From the NCBI GenBank assembly GCA_025361565.1, contig JANYKN010000042.1, positions 111,758-175,757 on the forward strand: a stretch of DNA of 64,000 nucleotides, read 5' to 3'. Positions 1 to 9,487 of this stretch are shown here, piece by piece (position 1 is the first letter of the stretch; every line of letters starts with the position of its first letter). The notes below the pieces were generated by a model. That model was not told the DNA's origin, did no database searches, and worked only from the letters and a program-made list of their open reading frames with translations. A program made the position numbers and the translations under genes. This DNA is from Bacteroidota bacterium. GTDB taxonomy: Bacteria > Bacteroidota > Bacteroidia > Bacteroidales > NBLH01.

Positions 1-1410
1 TGTATGGCCGGTAAGGTAATCGTCAATTATTTGTTTAAGAGCGACTTCCGAATTGCTGAAAACAACAAAATCTTCAATAAAAGTAAAGTACGGTTTTTCA
101 AGTTTTTGAAATAGCTTGCCAAAGAATAATTTGAAAATCCCTTTTCTTTCCAAAACATGAATTTCAAAATTTTTGTAATTATTTACTTCAAATTTAAGTG
201 GGCTTCTTCTTCTGATTTGTTTGGTGATGCGATCAAGACCAGCTTTTGCATCTGTAATATTATTTGCATGGATAGAAACCACAACATCTTCCATTCGCGA
301 GCTGCTATCTGGCCTTAGTTTTACCAAAGCTATTTCTTCGCCAATCCAATCAAAAAAATCTTTTTGCACATCAATTCCCAAAAGTTTTTCAACCATTTTT
401 ACATTTCCTGCATAATCTTCCATATTTTCTGCATTCCCTGATGCGTATTGCTCTGTAAGGCTTTGAAAAAAAGCATTGTAGCTTTTAAATCCGATTGAAA
501 GGTAGATTGCAGCTTGATCCGAAATTATTTCGTGGGCTAATATTCTACCTGGTTTTACATCGCAAAGTGCGGTAAAATAGGAAGGCATTGAATCAAGGGC
601 AGAAAAACCAGAAAAACTCAATCTGTTGTCTTCTAAATTAACATCAAATGCAGAGTAGGACAGAGCCTTTGCCATTGAATTGGTGTAATCGTCCATTTCG
701 TGAGAATAGACATTGACAAATGCAGGCAGCTTTTTGTAATTGAAATAGAACTTAAATAATTTTTTGGAGCTTAATTCGTCAGATATGGATTGATATTGCT
801 CGTTTTTCTCCCAAAATTTAACCTCTCGTTGGTCAATAGTCCGTTCCATTAAATCTCCTGTAAAAGTCACCAATAATAGATTGTCTAAAACGCTGAAATA
901 GATAATGTTATTGGGATCTTTTTTATTGATAAATTCAATAATTTCTTGTTCGTGGAATTTTCTTTTCTTGATTTCATAACCATCTACAAAACCTAATATT
1001 TTATCAAAAGTTGAAGAAAGTGTTTTGACACTTTGTAGGTCAACTACAAATAAAAAATCATAATCAACGGCTGAAATCATATGGGCAGAAATGAGCATGG
1101 ATCTGTCACGAAGAAGCAAGTCAGCCGCCGCATTGTCCTTTAAAAATTCGTTTAGCAGACCCACATATTCATTTAGATCTTTAAAATATGCATTGTTCAT
1201 TAAATTTTTCCATATATTGCTTTCACTTATTGCTTTCCATCCGTCAGTTAAGTTAGATGTTTCGATGATGAAAATAGCATCAGCAGGTACAACACCAAAG
1301 TTTGTTCTGGTGTTGTGTTTTGCAATAAAATTATCATAAACATAATATCCACCACCTGCAACTACCACCAGTAAAATGAGGATAAATATCCATTTGAAGA
1401 ATTTTTTCAT
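1..1410 (-). CDS. DUF3352-like exported protein, C-terminus outside window
   Basis: The frame is open from an ATG at 1410 to the window edge, giving about 470 residues with no stop, so the C-terminus is missing. It starts MKKFFKWIFILILLVVVAGG, a single hydrophobic anchor or signal segment. The body is a soluble alpha/beta protein with segments such as FGVVPADAIFIIETSN and DFFDWIGEEIALV. This layout (N-terminal anchor, then 'PADA..I..' and 'IGEEIAL') is what I recall for Bacteroidota DUF3352 proteins, which are of unknown function and face the periplasm. No catalytic motif is visible. The family assignment is from memory of its style, not from a search. Confidence 0.7.
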   Translation of the reverse strand, partial: MKKFFKWIFILILLVVVAGGGYYVYDNFIAKHNTRTNFGVVPADAIFIIETSNLTDGWKAISESNIWKNLMNNAYFKDLNEYVGLLNEFLKDNAAADLLLRDRSMLISAHMISAVDYDFLFVVDLQSVKTLSSTFDKILGFVDGYEIKKRKFHEQEIIEFINKKDPNNIIYFSVLDNLLLVTFTGDLMERTIDQREVKFWEKNEQYQSISDELSSKKLFKFYFNYKKLPAFVNVYSHEMDDYTNSMAKALSYSAFDVNLEDNRLSFSGFSALDSMPSYFTALCDVKPGRILAHEIISDQAAIYLSIGFKSYNAFFQSLTEQYASGNAENMEDYAGNVKMVEKLLGIDVQKDFFDWIGEEIALVKLRPDSSSRMEDVVVSIHANNITDAKAGLDRITKQIRRRSPLKFEVNNYKNFEIHVLERKGIFKLFFGKLFQKLEKPYFTFIEDFVVFSNSEVALKQIIDDYLTGHT

Positions 1411-1798
1411 GACTTTAAATTAAGTATAGTTTGTGATTTATTTTTAATTCAATAATTCCCAATTTGGATAATTAGTTTATACGAAATTGGATAGCTTAAA
1501 ATAACAACGCAATTTAGTAATAAGAATAATAATATAGATCATTCTTTGAATTTTGAATGATGAAGCTTATAAAAATAGTGGATTTTAAGATTTTAAAGAA
1601 ACAATCTTTGTGGATTTATTCTTAAATGTTTATGTTTTCGAATAGAGTGTCAGTGCAGCTTTAAGAATGAATAAGTTTCAGACTTAAGTTCATTTTATTT
1701 TAAAACATGAGATTAATCATAAAGCTTTAAAGTAGAGATACCTGCATTAATCTTTATTTTTGTGCCCAAATAAACAGGATTAATAAATTCATCAGATT
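1411..1798. other. Divergent intergenic region upstream of hutH
   Basis: There are 388 bases between the divergent DUF3352 gene and hutH. I see no ORF with coding character. A 7-bp inverted repeat (ATCATTC/GAATGAT) sits near 1540-1562. The only strong signal is the -7 box before hutH, listed separately. Confidence 0.5.
1755..1762 (+). promoter_or_regulatory. Bacteroidota -7 promoter box of hutH
   Basis: TATTTTTG matches the Bacteroidota -7 consensus TAnnTTTG exactly and lies 36 bases before the hutH ATG. A matching -33 TTTG is not obvious at the expected distance, so this is a half-match. Confidence 0.5.
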
Positions 1799-3298
1799 AT
1801 GTCATACAAACATCAAATTACAGCTGAAACGTTAAGTTTTGAGACGATAATTAAAATTATAAATGAACGTGCTGAAGTCCTCCTTTCAGAAGATGCAAAA
1901 CGGCGAATTCAAAAATGCAGGGTTTATCTGGACGAAAAAATGGAGAAAGTAAATGAACCAATATACGGTATAACAACTGGTTTTGGGGCATTGCACGAAT
2001 ATAATATATCAAAAAATGAATTGGCCAGCCTTCAGAAAAACCTGGTAATGTCGCATGCTTGTGGAACAGGCGACGAGCTTGAACCTCAAATAATTAAAAT
2101 GATGCTTTTTCTGAAAGCACAGGCATTGTCATACGGTCATTCGGGAATCCAATTACAAACTGTGGAGCGTATCCTTGATTTTTACAACAATGATATACTT
2201 CCCATTGTTTATCAACAGGGATCTCTTGGTGCTTCAGGAGATTTGTCGCCTTTGGCGCATCTTTTTTTACCCATGTTGGGTTTAGGCGAAGTTCGATATA
2301 AAGGTGAAAAACAGCCTGCTGCAGATGTTCTTTTACAATTTGGATGGCAGCCATTGGAGCTTCAATCAAAAGAAGGCTTGGCATTGTTAAATGGAACACA
2401 ATTTATGAGTTCGCATGGAGTTATAGTATTGTTAAAAGCTTTTAGATTGTCGAAACTTGCTGATATTATCGCTGCAATATCACTTGATGCGTTTGATGGA
2501 AGAATTGATCCGTTTTTTGAGAGTATCCATAAAATCAGGCCACATGCAGGGCAAATTAAAACTGCCGAAAATTTTCGCAAAATGCTTGAAGGCAGTGAAT
2601 TAATCAAAAGATACAAAAGACATGTTCAGGATCCATATTCTTTTAGATGTATTCCACAAGTGCACGGTGCAAGCAAAGACACCATAAATTATGTGTCTTC
2701 CATTATTCTGACCGAAATAAATTCTGTTACTGATAACCCTACCATTTTTCCTGATGAAGATTTGATTGTTTCAGGTGGTAATTTTCATGGACAGCCATTG
2801 GCTTTAGCCTACGATTTTTTATGTATTGCACTTGCAGAACTAGGAAGTATTTCGGAACGTAGGGTTTATCGTCTAATTTCGGGATGGAGACAACTCCCTG
2901 AATTTTTGGTGGCTAACCCAGGACTGAATTCCGGTTTTATGATTCCACAATACGCTGCTGCTTCTATTGTAAGCCAGAATAAGCAATTGTGCACCCCTTC
3001 ATCAGTCGATTCGATACCTTCGTCCAATGAACAGGAAGATCACGTAAGTATGGGCGGAAATGGGGCAACTAAGTTACTCAGGGTTGTTGATAATTTGGAA
3101 AGGATTTTAGCCATTGAGCTTTTAAATGCAGCACAGGCAATGGAATTTCGAAGACCATTGAAAACATCTCCTTTTTTGGAGGAGTTTATTTCCAAATTCA
3201 GAAAGAAAGTTTCATTCATGGAAAACGATCAAATTATGTATACTGCTATTCACAGTGCCATTGATTTTTTGCAGAACATAGAGATTGAATTGGATTGA
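1799..3298 (+). CDS. hutH: Histidine ammonia-lyase
   Basis: Predicted to deaminate L-histidine to urocanate, the first step of histidine degradation, in the cytoplasm. At 499 residues it has the usual HutH length. The MIO prosthetic-group tripeptide Ala145-Ser146-Gly147 lies in GSLGASGDLSPLAHL. Other family blocks are LVMSHACGTGDE, KEGLALLNGTQFM, TDNPTIF and EDHVSMGGNG. The MSH context around the active-site pocket is HAL-like. Bacteroidota flexirubin clusters contain related tyrosine ammonia-lyases, but no such cluster is present here. hutU, hutI and ftcD are absent from the window, so the gene stands alone. It has its own -7 box upstream and a terminator directly downstream. Confidence 0.9.
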   Translation: MSYKHQITAETLSFETIIKIINERAEVLLSEDAKRRIQKCRVYLDEKMEKVNEPIYGITTGFGALHEYNISKNELASLQKNLVMSHACGTGDELEPQIIKMMLFLKAQALSYGHSGIQLQTVERILDFYNNDILPIVYQQGSLGASGDLSPLAHLFLPMLGLGEVRYKGEKQPAADVLLQFGWQPLELQSKEGLALLNGTQFMSSHGVIVLLKAFRLSKLADIIAAISLDAFDGRIDPFFESIHKIRPHAGQIKTAENFRKMLEGSELIKRYKRHVQDPYSFRCIPQVHGASKDTINYVSSIILTEINSVTDNPTIFPDEDLIVSGGNFHGQPLALAYDFLCIALAELGSISERRVYRLISGWRQLPEFLVANPGLNSGFMIPQYAAASIVSQNKQLCTPSSVDSIPSSNEQEDHVSMGGNGATKLLRVVDNLERILAIELLNAAQAMEFRRPLKTSPFLEEFISKFRKKVSFMENDQIMYTAIHSAIDFLQNIEIELD

Positions 3299-3309
3299 TG
3301 AGTTAAAAT

Positions 3310-3340
3310 AAAAAACCCATTCGATGGTGAATGGGTTTTT
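3310..3340. terminator. Bidirectional terminator between hutH and the next minus-strand gene
   Basis: AAAACCCATTC and GAATGGGTTTT form an 11-bp stem with a short loop, flanked by A and T runs. It lies between two convergent genes and can serve both strands. Confidence 0.8.
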
Positions 3341-3363
3341 AAAATGTTCAATACTCAGTCTTA

Positions 3364-3894
3364 TTAGTTATTGCCTAATAATTGTTTGGCTGTCACTAAG
3401 GCAGTTTTTTGATTCTCGACTAAAATTTTCAACCTGTCATTGGCCTGATCAAGGGCTTTAACTGATTTGTCAGTATTTTTTACAGCTTTAGGTGATTTTG
3501 TTACAGGCTTAATATTTTTTGCATCTTTAACCATCGCTTCAGATTTGCCTTTTAATGAAGCAACTTCAGTTTGTAATTTCGGCAAAGCCTCATTGATTTC
3601 ATTAAGTGATTTAATATCTGTTTTTAACGAATTAAAATCAATATTTTTTGGATCTTTTTTGTAAGCTATTAAATTGGTTTCAACTTTCTTAAGGTTTTCA
3701 TCAAGCTTACCTACATTGAAATAAGTATCGAAGGCGCTGTTTTTGAAATTATCAAAACTTCCATCACCAATATCGCTTGGACGTTCAAGCGTTCCGTATT
3801 TGTCATCAGATTGTGCATTTGCTCCAAATGTCAGCATAAAAGAGATGCTTAATAATGCTAAAAAAAGGAATTTAAAGTTGTTTTTTGTTTTCAT
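3364..3894 (-). CDS. Small secreted helical protein of unknown function
   Basis: 176 residues. A clear signal peptide ends about residue 27 (FGANAQ), giving a periplasmic or secreted product. The mature part is lysine-rich and mostly helical, with heptad-like stretches (LKKVETNLIAYKKD, LQTEVASLKGKSEAMVKDA) that suggest a coiled coil. No cysteine, lipobox or catalytic motif is visible. I do not recognise a family. It is monocistronic, sharing a bidirectional terminator with hutH. Confidence 0.75.
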   Translation of the reverse strand: MKTKNNFKFLFLALLSISFMLTFGANAQSDDKYGTLERPSDIGDGSFDNFKNSAFDTYFNVGKLDENLKKVETNLIAYKKDPKNIDFNSLKTDIKSLNEINEALPKLQTEVASLKGKSEAMVKDAKNIKPVTKSPKAVKNTDKSVKALDQANDRLKILVENQKTALVTAKQLLGNN

Positions 3895-4248
3895 AAGGAT
3901 TTGTTTTTAATTTTTAATAATTATGTGGAATTTATTACATTTCAATGGTTTAGAAACATATTGAGATTCCTAATCTAAAATGAAATTCATAACGAATGTA
4001 CGCATTTTTTTTGAATTGCCTATAAAACTGTCAATTCGCGTAATAGAATGAATAATTTAAAAATAATGGAAGAAAAACAGAAATTTAATGGTGTAATTTC
4101 TAAAATTTTGATTGATAGTTGAATAGATTTACATTTCTAGATATTAAAAGGTATAAGTGACATTCCTAATTGTATTATTCATGTTGTTGTTTGTGCATTT
4201 AAATTAGATATGCTAATTTGGTTTCATCAAAACTAAAAAGCATCTATT
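3895..4248. other. Divergent intergenic region
   Basis: 354 bases with no coding frame. A weak promoter-like pair precedes the next gene: TTTG near 4191 and TAATTTGG near 4214, the second being one base short of the -7 consensus. Nothing else stands out. Confidence 0.4.
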
Positions 4249-5259
4249 ATGTTATTCGACCCGATTGAAATTAAAAATCTTAAATTTAAGAACCGAATTG
4301 TAATGCCTCCTATGTGTCAGTATCAAGCCATTGATGGAGTTGCAAATAATTGGCATATGATGCATTATGCTGCAAGGGCGGTGGGCCAGGTTGGTACTAT
4401 TATTTTCGAAGCTTCAGCTATTGAAACCAGAGGAAGGATATCGATGAATGATTTGGGGATCTGGGATGATAAGCATATTAATCCGCTTGGCAGCATTGTA
4501 AAAGAATGTCAGAAATATGGCGCCAAAGTGGGTATTCAACTTGCGCATGCCGGACGAAAATCAAGGGTTTTGGATGAAACGATTGTTGCACCTACTGCCA
4601 CAGCTTTTAATGATACATTTTCAATTCCTCATGAATTGACAATATCTGAAATTAAAGAAATAATTATAAAGTTTGGAAAAGCAGCAAAAAGAGCTGAATT
4701 GGCAGGTTTCGATTTTGTTGAAATCCATGGAGCACATGGTTATTTGATAAATGAATTTTTATCGCCTGTTACCAATTTACGTGGCGATGAATATGGTAAA
4801 AACAAGGAATTGTTTTTGAAAGAAGTACTTGAAGAAGTTAAATCGTGTTTTCAAAATGAAAAACCGGTTTTTTTACGTGTTTCAGGCGAAGAATATCATG
4901 AAAATGGCAATCATCCCGAATCGTTGAGCGCTATGTTAAGTAAATTAAGTGAATATTTTGATGCATTGCATGTTAGTTCCGGTGGAATTTATGAAAAAGA
5001 AAAGTATAATATATTTCCTGCTTATCAATTGGAATACGCTGAAAAATTAAAACATATTTTACATAAACCAACTATTGCGGTGGGACGTTTAGAAAATCCG
5101 GAATTGGCAGAAAATGCTTTAATTGCTGGAAAAGCTGACATGATTGCAATTGGAAAAGGAATGTTGAGCGATCCGCATTGGGCGCTTCATGCAGCACGAA
5201 AATTAGGAGTGGACATTGAGTGGCCAGAATCTTATTTAAGGGCTAAAGGATTGGTTTAA
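4249..5259 (+). CDS. namA: NADH:flavin oxidoreductase, old yellow enzyme family (YqjM/NamA-like)
   Basis: A cytoplasmic FMN-dependent ene-reductase that reduces activated C=C bonds of enones, quinones or nitro compounds with NAD(P)H. Its 336 residues fit the short YqjM/NamA class. Visible marks are PPMCQY near the N-terminus, carrying the redox-tuning Cys of the YqjM class, the FMN-site GIQLAHAGRKS, the substrate-binding pair His160/His163 in HGAHGYL, and the C-terminal phosphate-binding VGRLENPE and IGKGMLSDP. The start ATG agrees with family N-termini (LFDPIEIKNLKFKNRIVMPP). It has no operon partners. The exact substrate cannot be read from sequence. Confidence 0.9.
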   Translation: MLFDPIEIKNLKFKNRIVMPPMCQYQAIDGVANNWHMMHYAARAVGQVGTIIFEASAIETRGRISMNDLGIWDDKHINPLGSIVKECQKYGAKVGIQLAHAGRKSRVLDETIVAPTATAFNDTFSIPHELTISEIKEIIIKFGKAAKRAELAGFDFVEIHGAHGYLINEFLSPVTNLRGDEYGKNKELFLKEVLEEVKSCFQNEKPVFLRVSGEEYHENGNHPESLSAMLSKLSEYFDALHVSSGGIYEKEKYNIFPAYQLEYAEKLKHILHKPTIAVGRLENPELAENALIAGKADMIAIGKGMLSDPHWALHAARKLGVDIEWPESYLRAKGLV

Positions 5260-5349
5260 TTAGATGAATTACTGAATAAGCAAATTTTTATATCTAGAAT
5301 TCAACTTGAATTATTTTATCTCATCGAATCAATATTAGCGGAATAAAAC

Positions 5350-5392
5350 AAGCGAATGCCATAATTATTTATTAAGGGCATTCGCTTATTTT
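5350..5392. terminator. Bidirectional terminator
   Basis: AAGCGAATGCC and GGCATTCGCTT pair in a perfect 11-bp stem with a 16-base AT-rich loop, followed by ATTTTG. It lies between convergent genes. Confidence 0.75.
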
Positions 5393-5448
5393 GATCAAAT
5401 AAGGTAAGTATTATTGCAATATTTTAATAAATGATTCTGATTTCTTAT

Positions 5449-6000
5449 TTAAAATCTATAACCCAATGATAACCTACCCATGACATTAATTGGGATTAAA
5501 TCAGCGCTACTGTTAATATAACTGGGATCACTATAAGTGTAGCCACCTGAAAAATTTCTTCCAACTCCTAAGCCACAGTCTATTAAAATTCCTTTTTCAG
5601 CAACCCATTTATATCCAACGCCAAATCCAATTCCAAATGCTGTATAAGTAGCATTGATTTCATTTGAATTATCAATGAAAGTTACATTTCTTTTCACATA
5701 TCTTATGTACGGAAAAGCATAAAACCTATCACCACCTTTGTCAGGACTAAAATAAAACTTAAATAAACCATTCGTAACTAAACCGCTTGATTTAGTAGCA
5801 TCCGAAAAAGTGTTGTCTTTTTTGAAGTAATAAGATGCTGTTGCTTCAATACCAATGTTTTCTTTAATTACATACTCTGCAGAAATAGGAATCATTCCGA
5901 ATAACGCAAAAATGGGATCAATTTTTAGCTCAAATTGAGAAAATATATTGGTAACAAACATTACAAATGTTGCTAACACTAAAATGATTCTCTTTTTCAT
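5449..6000 (-). CDS. Outer-membrane beta-barrel protein
   Basis: The start at 6000 (MKKRIILVLATF) is preferred over an in-frame ATG 42 bases upstream because it begins directly with a signal peptide that ends at NIFSQ. The mature protein of about 160 residues has alternating amphipathic strands (ISAEYVIKENIGIEATASYYF, FGIGFGVGYKWV) and ends LSLGYRF, with the C-terminal Phe expected for BAM recognition. It is probably an 8-stranded DUF3575/porin-like barrel. No function can be named. It is monocistronic. Confidence 0.75.
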   Translation of the reverse strand: MKKRIILVLATFVMFVTNIFSQFELKIDPIFALFGMIPISAEYVIKENIGIEATASYYFKKDNTFSDATKSSGLVTNGLFKFYFSPDKGGDRFYAFPYIRYVKRNVTFIDNSNEINATYTAFGIGFGVGYKWVAEKGILIDCGLGVGRNFSGGYTYSDPSYINSSADLIPINVMGRLSLGYRF

Positions 6001-6306
6001 GATTTTAGTTTTAATTAAACATAGTTGTATCAAATTTACCACAAAAAACAGGATTTAACAAAGTAATTGGCCAAAATTGATCGAGAAGGTTCCAAGAATT
6101 TAGGGATTTTTTATTTTGATAAGTTTTGAAAAATTCACAATCGAATGTTAGGAATATGGAATTTTGCGTTAAAGATGTATTATTTTTAGTTCACATTCTT
6201 AATTAAAGATTGAAAAACAACTATCAAAAAGTGAATTAATTATTTTACTTCATTACTTTTGCCCTCAATAAATTGGTTTAATAAAATAATCTAAAAACAA
6301 CTGATA
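6001..6306. other. Divergent intergenic region with -7 box for the DUF4136 gene
   Basis: About 300 bases without a coding frame. TACTTTTG at 6254-6261 matches the Bacteroidota -7 consensus and lies 45 bases before the ATG at 6307. No clear -33 box is seen. Confidence 0.5.
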
Positions 6307-6882
6307 ATGAAAAGACTTTTTATTCAGATCTTTACAAGTGTATTAATTCTTTCTAGCGCTTGTAACCCATTGAAAATTAAACATCACCAAGATGAAACCG
6401 TTGATTTCTCTAAGTACAAAACCTTCAGTTTTTTTGGATGGACAAAGGAAAGTGAAAATATCAACGAATTAGATAAAAAGCGCCTCGAAAAAGCATTTGA
6501 AGCAGAATTTAAGAAAAGGGGAATTGAGTTTGTTAAAGAAAATGGCAATCTGGTAGTTTCTCTGTTTGTTCAAATTGATAACGAAACGCGAGCCACAACT
6601 TATGCAAATCATTACAATATGGCAGGTTATGGTTACTATGGTTATTATTACAGCTACGATTGGTCTTATGGAGCAAGTACAAATATTAGTTCCTTTTATG
6701 ATGAACGAGACTATCATGTAGGAACCCTGGTTGTAGATGTTTTGGATACACAGACCAAAAAATTGATTTGGCAGTCGGTTGGTTCAAGAACCATAAACGA
6801 AAATGCAAATATAAGGGAGAAAAACACACCAAAGCTCGCTGCTTCTATGATGCAATCATTTCCTGTTAAACCAGTTAAATAA
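6307..6882 (+). CDS. DUF4136 family lipoprotein
   Basis: 191 residues with a lipoprotein signal: the hydrophobic run ends LILSSAC, giving Cys19 as the lipidated residue. After it come the DUF4136 features: DFSKYKTFSFFGW, a helix leading to FKKRGIEFV, a strand LVVSLFVQI, a Tyr/Gly-rich loop (MAGYGYYGYYYSYDW) and then GTLVVDVLDTQTKKLIWQSVG. DUF4136 proteins are small envelope lipoproteins of unknown function, widespread in Bacteroidota. Transcribed alone. Confidence 0.85.
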   Translation: MKRLFIQIFTSVLILSSACNPLKIKHHQDETVDFSKYKTFSFFGWTKESENINELDKKRLEKAFEAEFKKRGIEFVKENGNLVVSLFVQIDNETRATTYANHYNMAGYGYYGYYYSYDWSYGASTNISSFYDERDYHVGTLVVDVLDTQTKKLIWQSVGSRTINENANIREKNTPKLAASMMQSFPVKPVK

Positions 6883-6987
6883 TAGATTATATAGCCGTTT
6901 AATTAAAAAGAGGTTCAAATGCTCAGCCTTTTCAAAGGTTTTAAAACGCTTGAAGGGATTCTCTTTACTATATTAATAAGTAATAGA

Positions 6988-7163
6988 AAAGCGGCTGTCT
7001 AAAAAGTGTTTTCTGGAAGTTGAGCTGTTTGCTGAGCCTAGTCGAATCACTGTCGAAACGATTATTGATAATCAATAACTTATATACTTCGATAAACTCA
7101 GTACATCGCATTTCGACAAGCTCAATATCCATCACTTTTAGGACTTTTTAGACAGCCTCTTTG
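6988..7163. repeat. MITE-like element with 15-bp terminal inverted repeats
   Basis: GGCTGTCTAAAAAGT at 6993-7007 pairs exactly with ACTTTTTAGACAGCC at 7144-7158. With one mismatch the arms extend outwards by four more bases (AAAG/CTTT). The interior holds degenerate 'TCGA..AAGCTCA' motifs. It codes for nothing and sits between the DUF4136 gene and the cytochrome operon. Similar 'GGCTGTCTAAAAAGT' repeats are familiar from intergenic DNA of uncultured Bacteroidota. Confidence 0.65.
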
Positions 7164-7173
7164 TTAAGAAGTA

Positions 7174-9471
7174 TTATTTCAAAGCAGCTTGCAATAATTG
7201 TTGGCCAATTGGATTTTCGGGATATCTTTCAATTAGATGCTTTGCATAGACCGATGCCTTAGAATTTTGTTTCTCTTGTAAGTAGAAGGTGCAAATTCCA
7301 TATAAAAAATCATAATTATCGGGTTCTATTTTTAATGCTTTAAGAAAATAGCTTTCTGCTTGACTGTAATTAGATTGTGAATTTTCAAGAAGTGCCAAAT
7401 TGTATAGTATCCTTGTTTGATCCGGCATTAATTCAAGTGCTTTAATAAAATACTTACGGCTTTCCTCAATATCGCCTTTTTCAGCCAACAGTAGAGCAAG
7501 GGAATAATTAATATCCTTTATTTCTGGGTTTTCAATAAGAACTTCGCGAAGTAGTTTTTCTGCGTCATTATTTTTTCCTTGCTGATTGTACACCATAGAC
7601 AGGTTTACTTTAGCCATATAAAAAAGATTATCAATTTTGAGAGCTTCCTTATATGCATTCGCGGCCAAATCAAGATTTCCTGCATTTGAATACATAACTC
7701 CCAAATTGTAATTTCCACCCGGAAAGTCTGAAGTGTAAAGATTGATTTTCTTATATTCTTCGAGTCCTGCATTTCTGGCTTTCTTTGCAGCTTCGCTTAA
7801 TAAATTTTCAGGTATTTGCGATAGTTTTATTGCAGCCTCATTTCGTATACCTTTAACAGGATCATTCAACATTGGCATCATCAACTTTTCAAAAGATTTG
7901 GCATCAGTAGGATGATAACTCATTATAGCTGTATGCCGTATTAAAGAGGCCGGATCACTAAGTGCCTTTTCAATTGCTTTGCGGCTGATGCTATCGTTGT
8001 AATTTCCTAATAGTTGCACAGCTGTTGCTCTTACCATCAATGGAAATAGTTGATTACCAGCAAAAAGAATCAGATTTGTGATTGCTTTTGGATCTCTGTT
8101 GTTGGCCATAGCAAAAGTTTCTCCATAATGTGGACGTTTTTTTGTTCCGTACCATTTTTCGATAAATCCTTGCGACCAGCCAGCTGTTTTGTCCGTGTGG
8201 CAGTCGTTACAAGCATTTGGCGTGCCAATACTTATTGTCAAATCAGGCCTAGGAATCCTGAAGCTGTGATCACGACGATAATCATTTCCCATGTAAAATT
8301 TGCCAACCATATGGCAATTTACACATTGTGCCCCAGTTCCTGTTTTGTATTCAGGTTTGCCTCTGTTTATCAGATGTTCAATTCCACTTTCGGGTTCCAT
8401 TTTATGAAAATGATGGCTGGATGAATTGTAAATATCAGGACGGTGACACTTGAGGCACAATTGATTATTATCCTTAACAGTTTTTACAGAATGCACATCG
8501 TGACAATCGCTGCATTTGATTCCTTTTTCGAACATTTTACTTTGTGTAAATGAAGCATATTCATAATCTTCATCCATGATTTGTCCATCGGCATGATAAG
8601 TTGGCTGTATTATGAGGCTTGGAATCATATAATTGAGCAAATCTTCATTGTTATTCTCATAATCGCCGAGGATTGAACGACGTGAATGACAGCGTGCACA
8701 AACATTTAAAAGCTCATTGTTGTTTAAATTATTCGTTTTAACAATAAGACCAGCGTTGATATTTAAAGATCTGGAACCTTCTGGCAAATTTGCCCATTCA
8801 AGATGTGCTGATGCCGGTCCATGGCAGGCTTCACAGCTTACATCAATTTCAGACCAAGTGGTATGGAAAGTTTTTGTTTGTGGATCGTAGTTTTTTTTAA
8901 GGTTCGTTGAATGACAATCGGCACACATGCCGTTCCAATTTTGAGCCTGATTGGTCCAATATAACCAATTATCAGGTTTTATGTTTTGTCCATGATAAAC
9001 AGTATCTCCAAGATTAAACCACTTTTTCTTTTCAGTATCCCAGGCAATGGGCAAACATTGTAGCCGCCCTCCTTCAAATGGCACAAGATATTGCTGCAAT
9101 GGTGTGTATCCAAAAGTATAAGCAATTTGAAAATCAGCAAATTTCCCTCCCGGGCCTTGTGTGTTCACATAAAACTTTCCATTTTTTCGAAACATCCGGT
9201 GAGTCAATCCATTGTGCTTAAACTCAAAATTATTGAAATTGCCCCGAACTGTTTTATCCGTAGCAGAGTCCATTGCCATATCGTGATGCGATCCCGACCA
9301 TAAATCAGTTTCTTTTTTGTGACATTCAACGCAAGTTTTCCTGCCAACAAATTGCGGCCCACTCTGAACTTGAGTATTCAGATTACCAAAAGCCTTTCGA
9401 GCCAAATAAGCAGGAAAGGCCAGCACAATTATAATAGTTGCTGCAAATCCTGTTCTTTTCCAATACTTCAT
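7174..9471 (-). CDS. Eight-haem cytochrome c with HEAT-like and TPR region
   Basis: Predicted periplasmic multihaem electron carrier anchored by an N-terminal segment (MKYWKRTGFAATIIIVLAF). Eight CXXCH motifs occur in the first half: CVECH, CADCH, CEACH, CARCH, CSDCH, CLKCH, CVNCH and CNDCH. A HEAT-like stretch follows (ATAVQLLGNYND), then several TPRs (YNLGVMYSNAGNLDLAANAYKEA and alike). An in-frame ATG 27 bases upstream would overlap the Rieske stop; the start at 9471 gives a normal signal-anchor N-terminus. It is the last gene of the operon after cytochrome b and the Rieske protein, so it probably takes electrons from that quinol-oxidising complex. The TPRs suggest assembly with a partner. 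The terminal acceptor is unknown. Confidence 0.85.
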   Translation of the reverse strand: MKYWKRTGFAATIIIVLAFPAYLARKAFGNLNTQVQSGPQFVGRKTCVECHKKETDLWSGSHHDMAMDSATDKTVRGNFNNFEFKHNGLTHRMFRKNGKFYVNTQGPGGKFADFQIAYTFGYTPLQQYLVPFEGGRLQCLPIAWDTEKKKWFNLGDTVYHGQNIKPDNWLYWTNQAQNWNGMCADCHSTNLKKNYDPQTKTFHTTWSEIDVSCEACHGPASAHLEWANLPEGSRSLNINAGLIVKTNNLNNNELLNVCARCHSRRSILGDYENNNEDLLNYMIPSLIIQPTYHADGQIMDEDYEYASFTQSKMFEKGIKCSDCHDVHSVKTVKDNNQLCLKCHRPDIYNSSSHHFHKMEPESGIEHLINRGKPEYKTGTGAQCVNCHMVGKFYMGNDYRRDHSFRIPRPDLTISIGTPNACNDCHTDKTAGWSQGFIEKWYGTKKRPHYGETFAMANNRDPKAITNLILFAGNQLFPLMVRATAVQLLGNYNDSISRKAIEKALSDPASLIRHTAIMSYHPTDAKSFEKLMMPMLNDPVKGIRNEAAIKLSQIPENLLSEAAKKARNAGLEEYKKINLYTSDFPGGNYNLGVMYSNAGNLDLAANAYKEALKIDNLFYMAKVNLSMVYNQQGKNNDAEKLLREVLIENPEIKDINYSLALLLAEKGDIEESRKYFIKALELMPDQTRILYNLALLENSQSNYSQAESYFLKALKIEPDNYDFLYGICTFYLQEKQNSKASVYAKHLIERYPENPIGQQLLQAALK

Positions 9472-9487
9472 TTTTTCGTTACCTAAA

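Noticed and set aside
1799..3298. Tyrosine ammonia-lyase of a flexirubin cluster
   Set aside because: The MSH pocket context and length fit histidine ammonia-lyase, and no aryl-polyene genes lie nearby.
8050..8424. Plus-strand ORF inside the multihaem cytochrome gene
   Set aside because: It lies antisense within a well-supported gene and has no independent signal.
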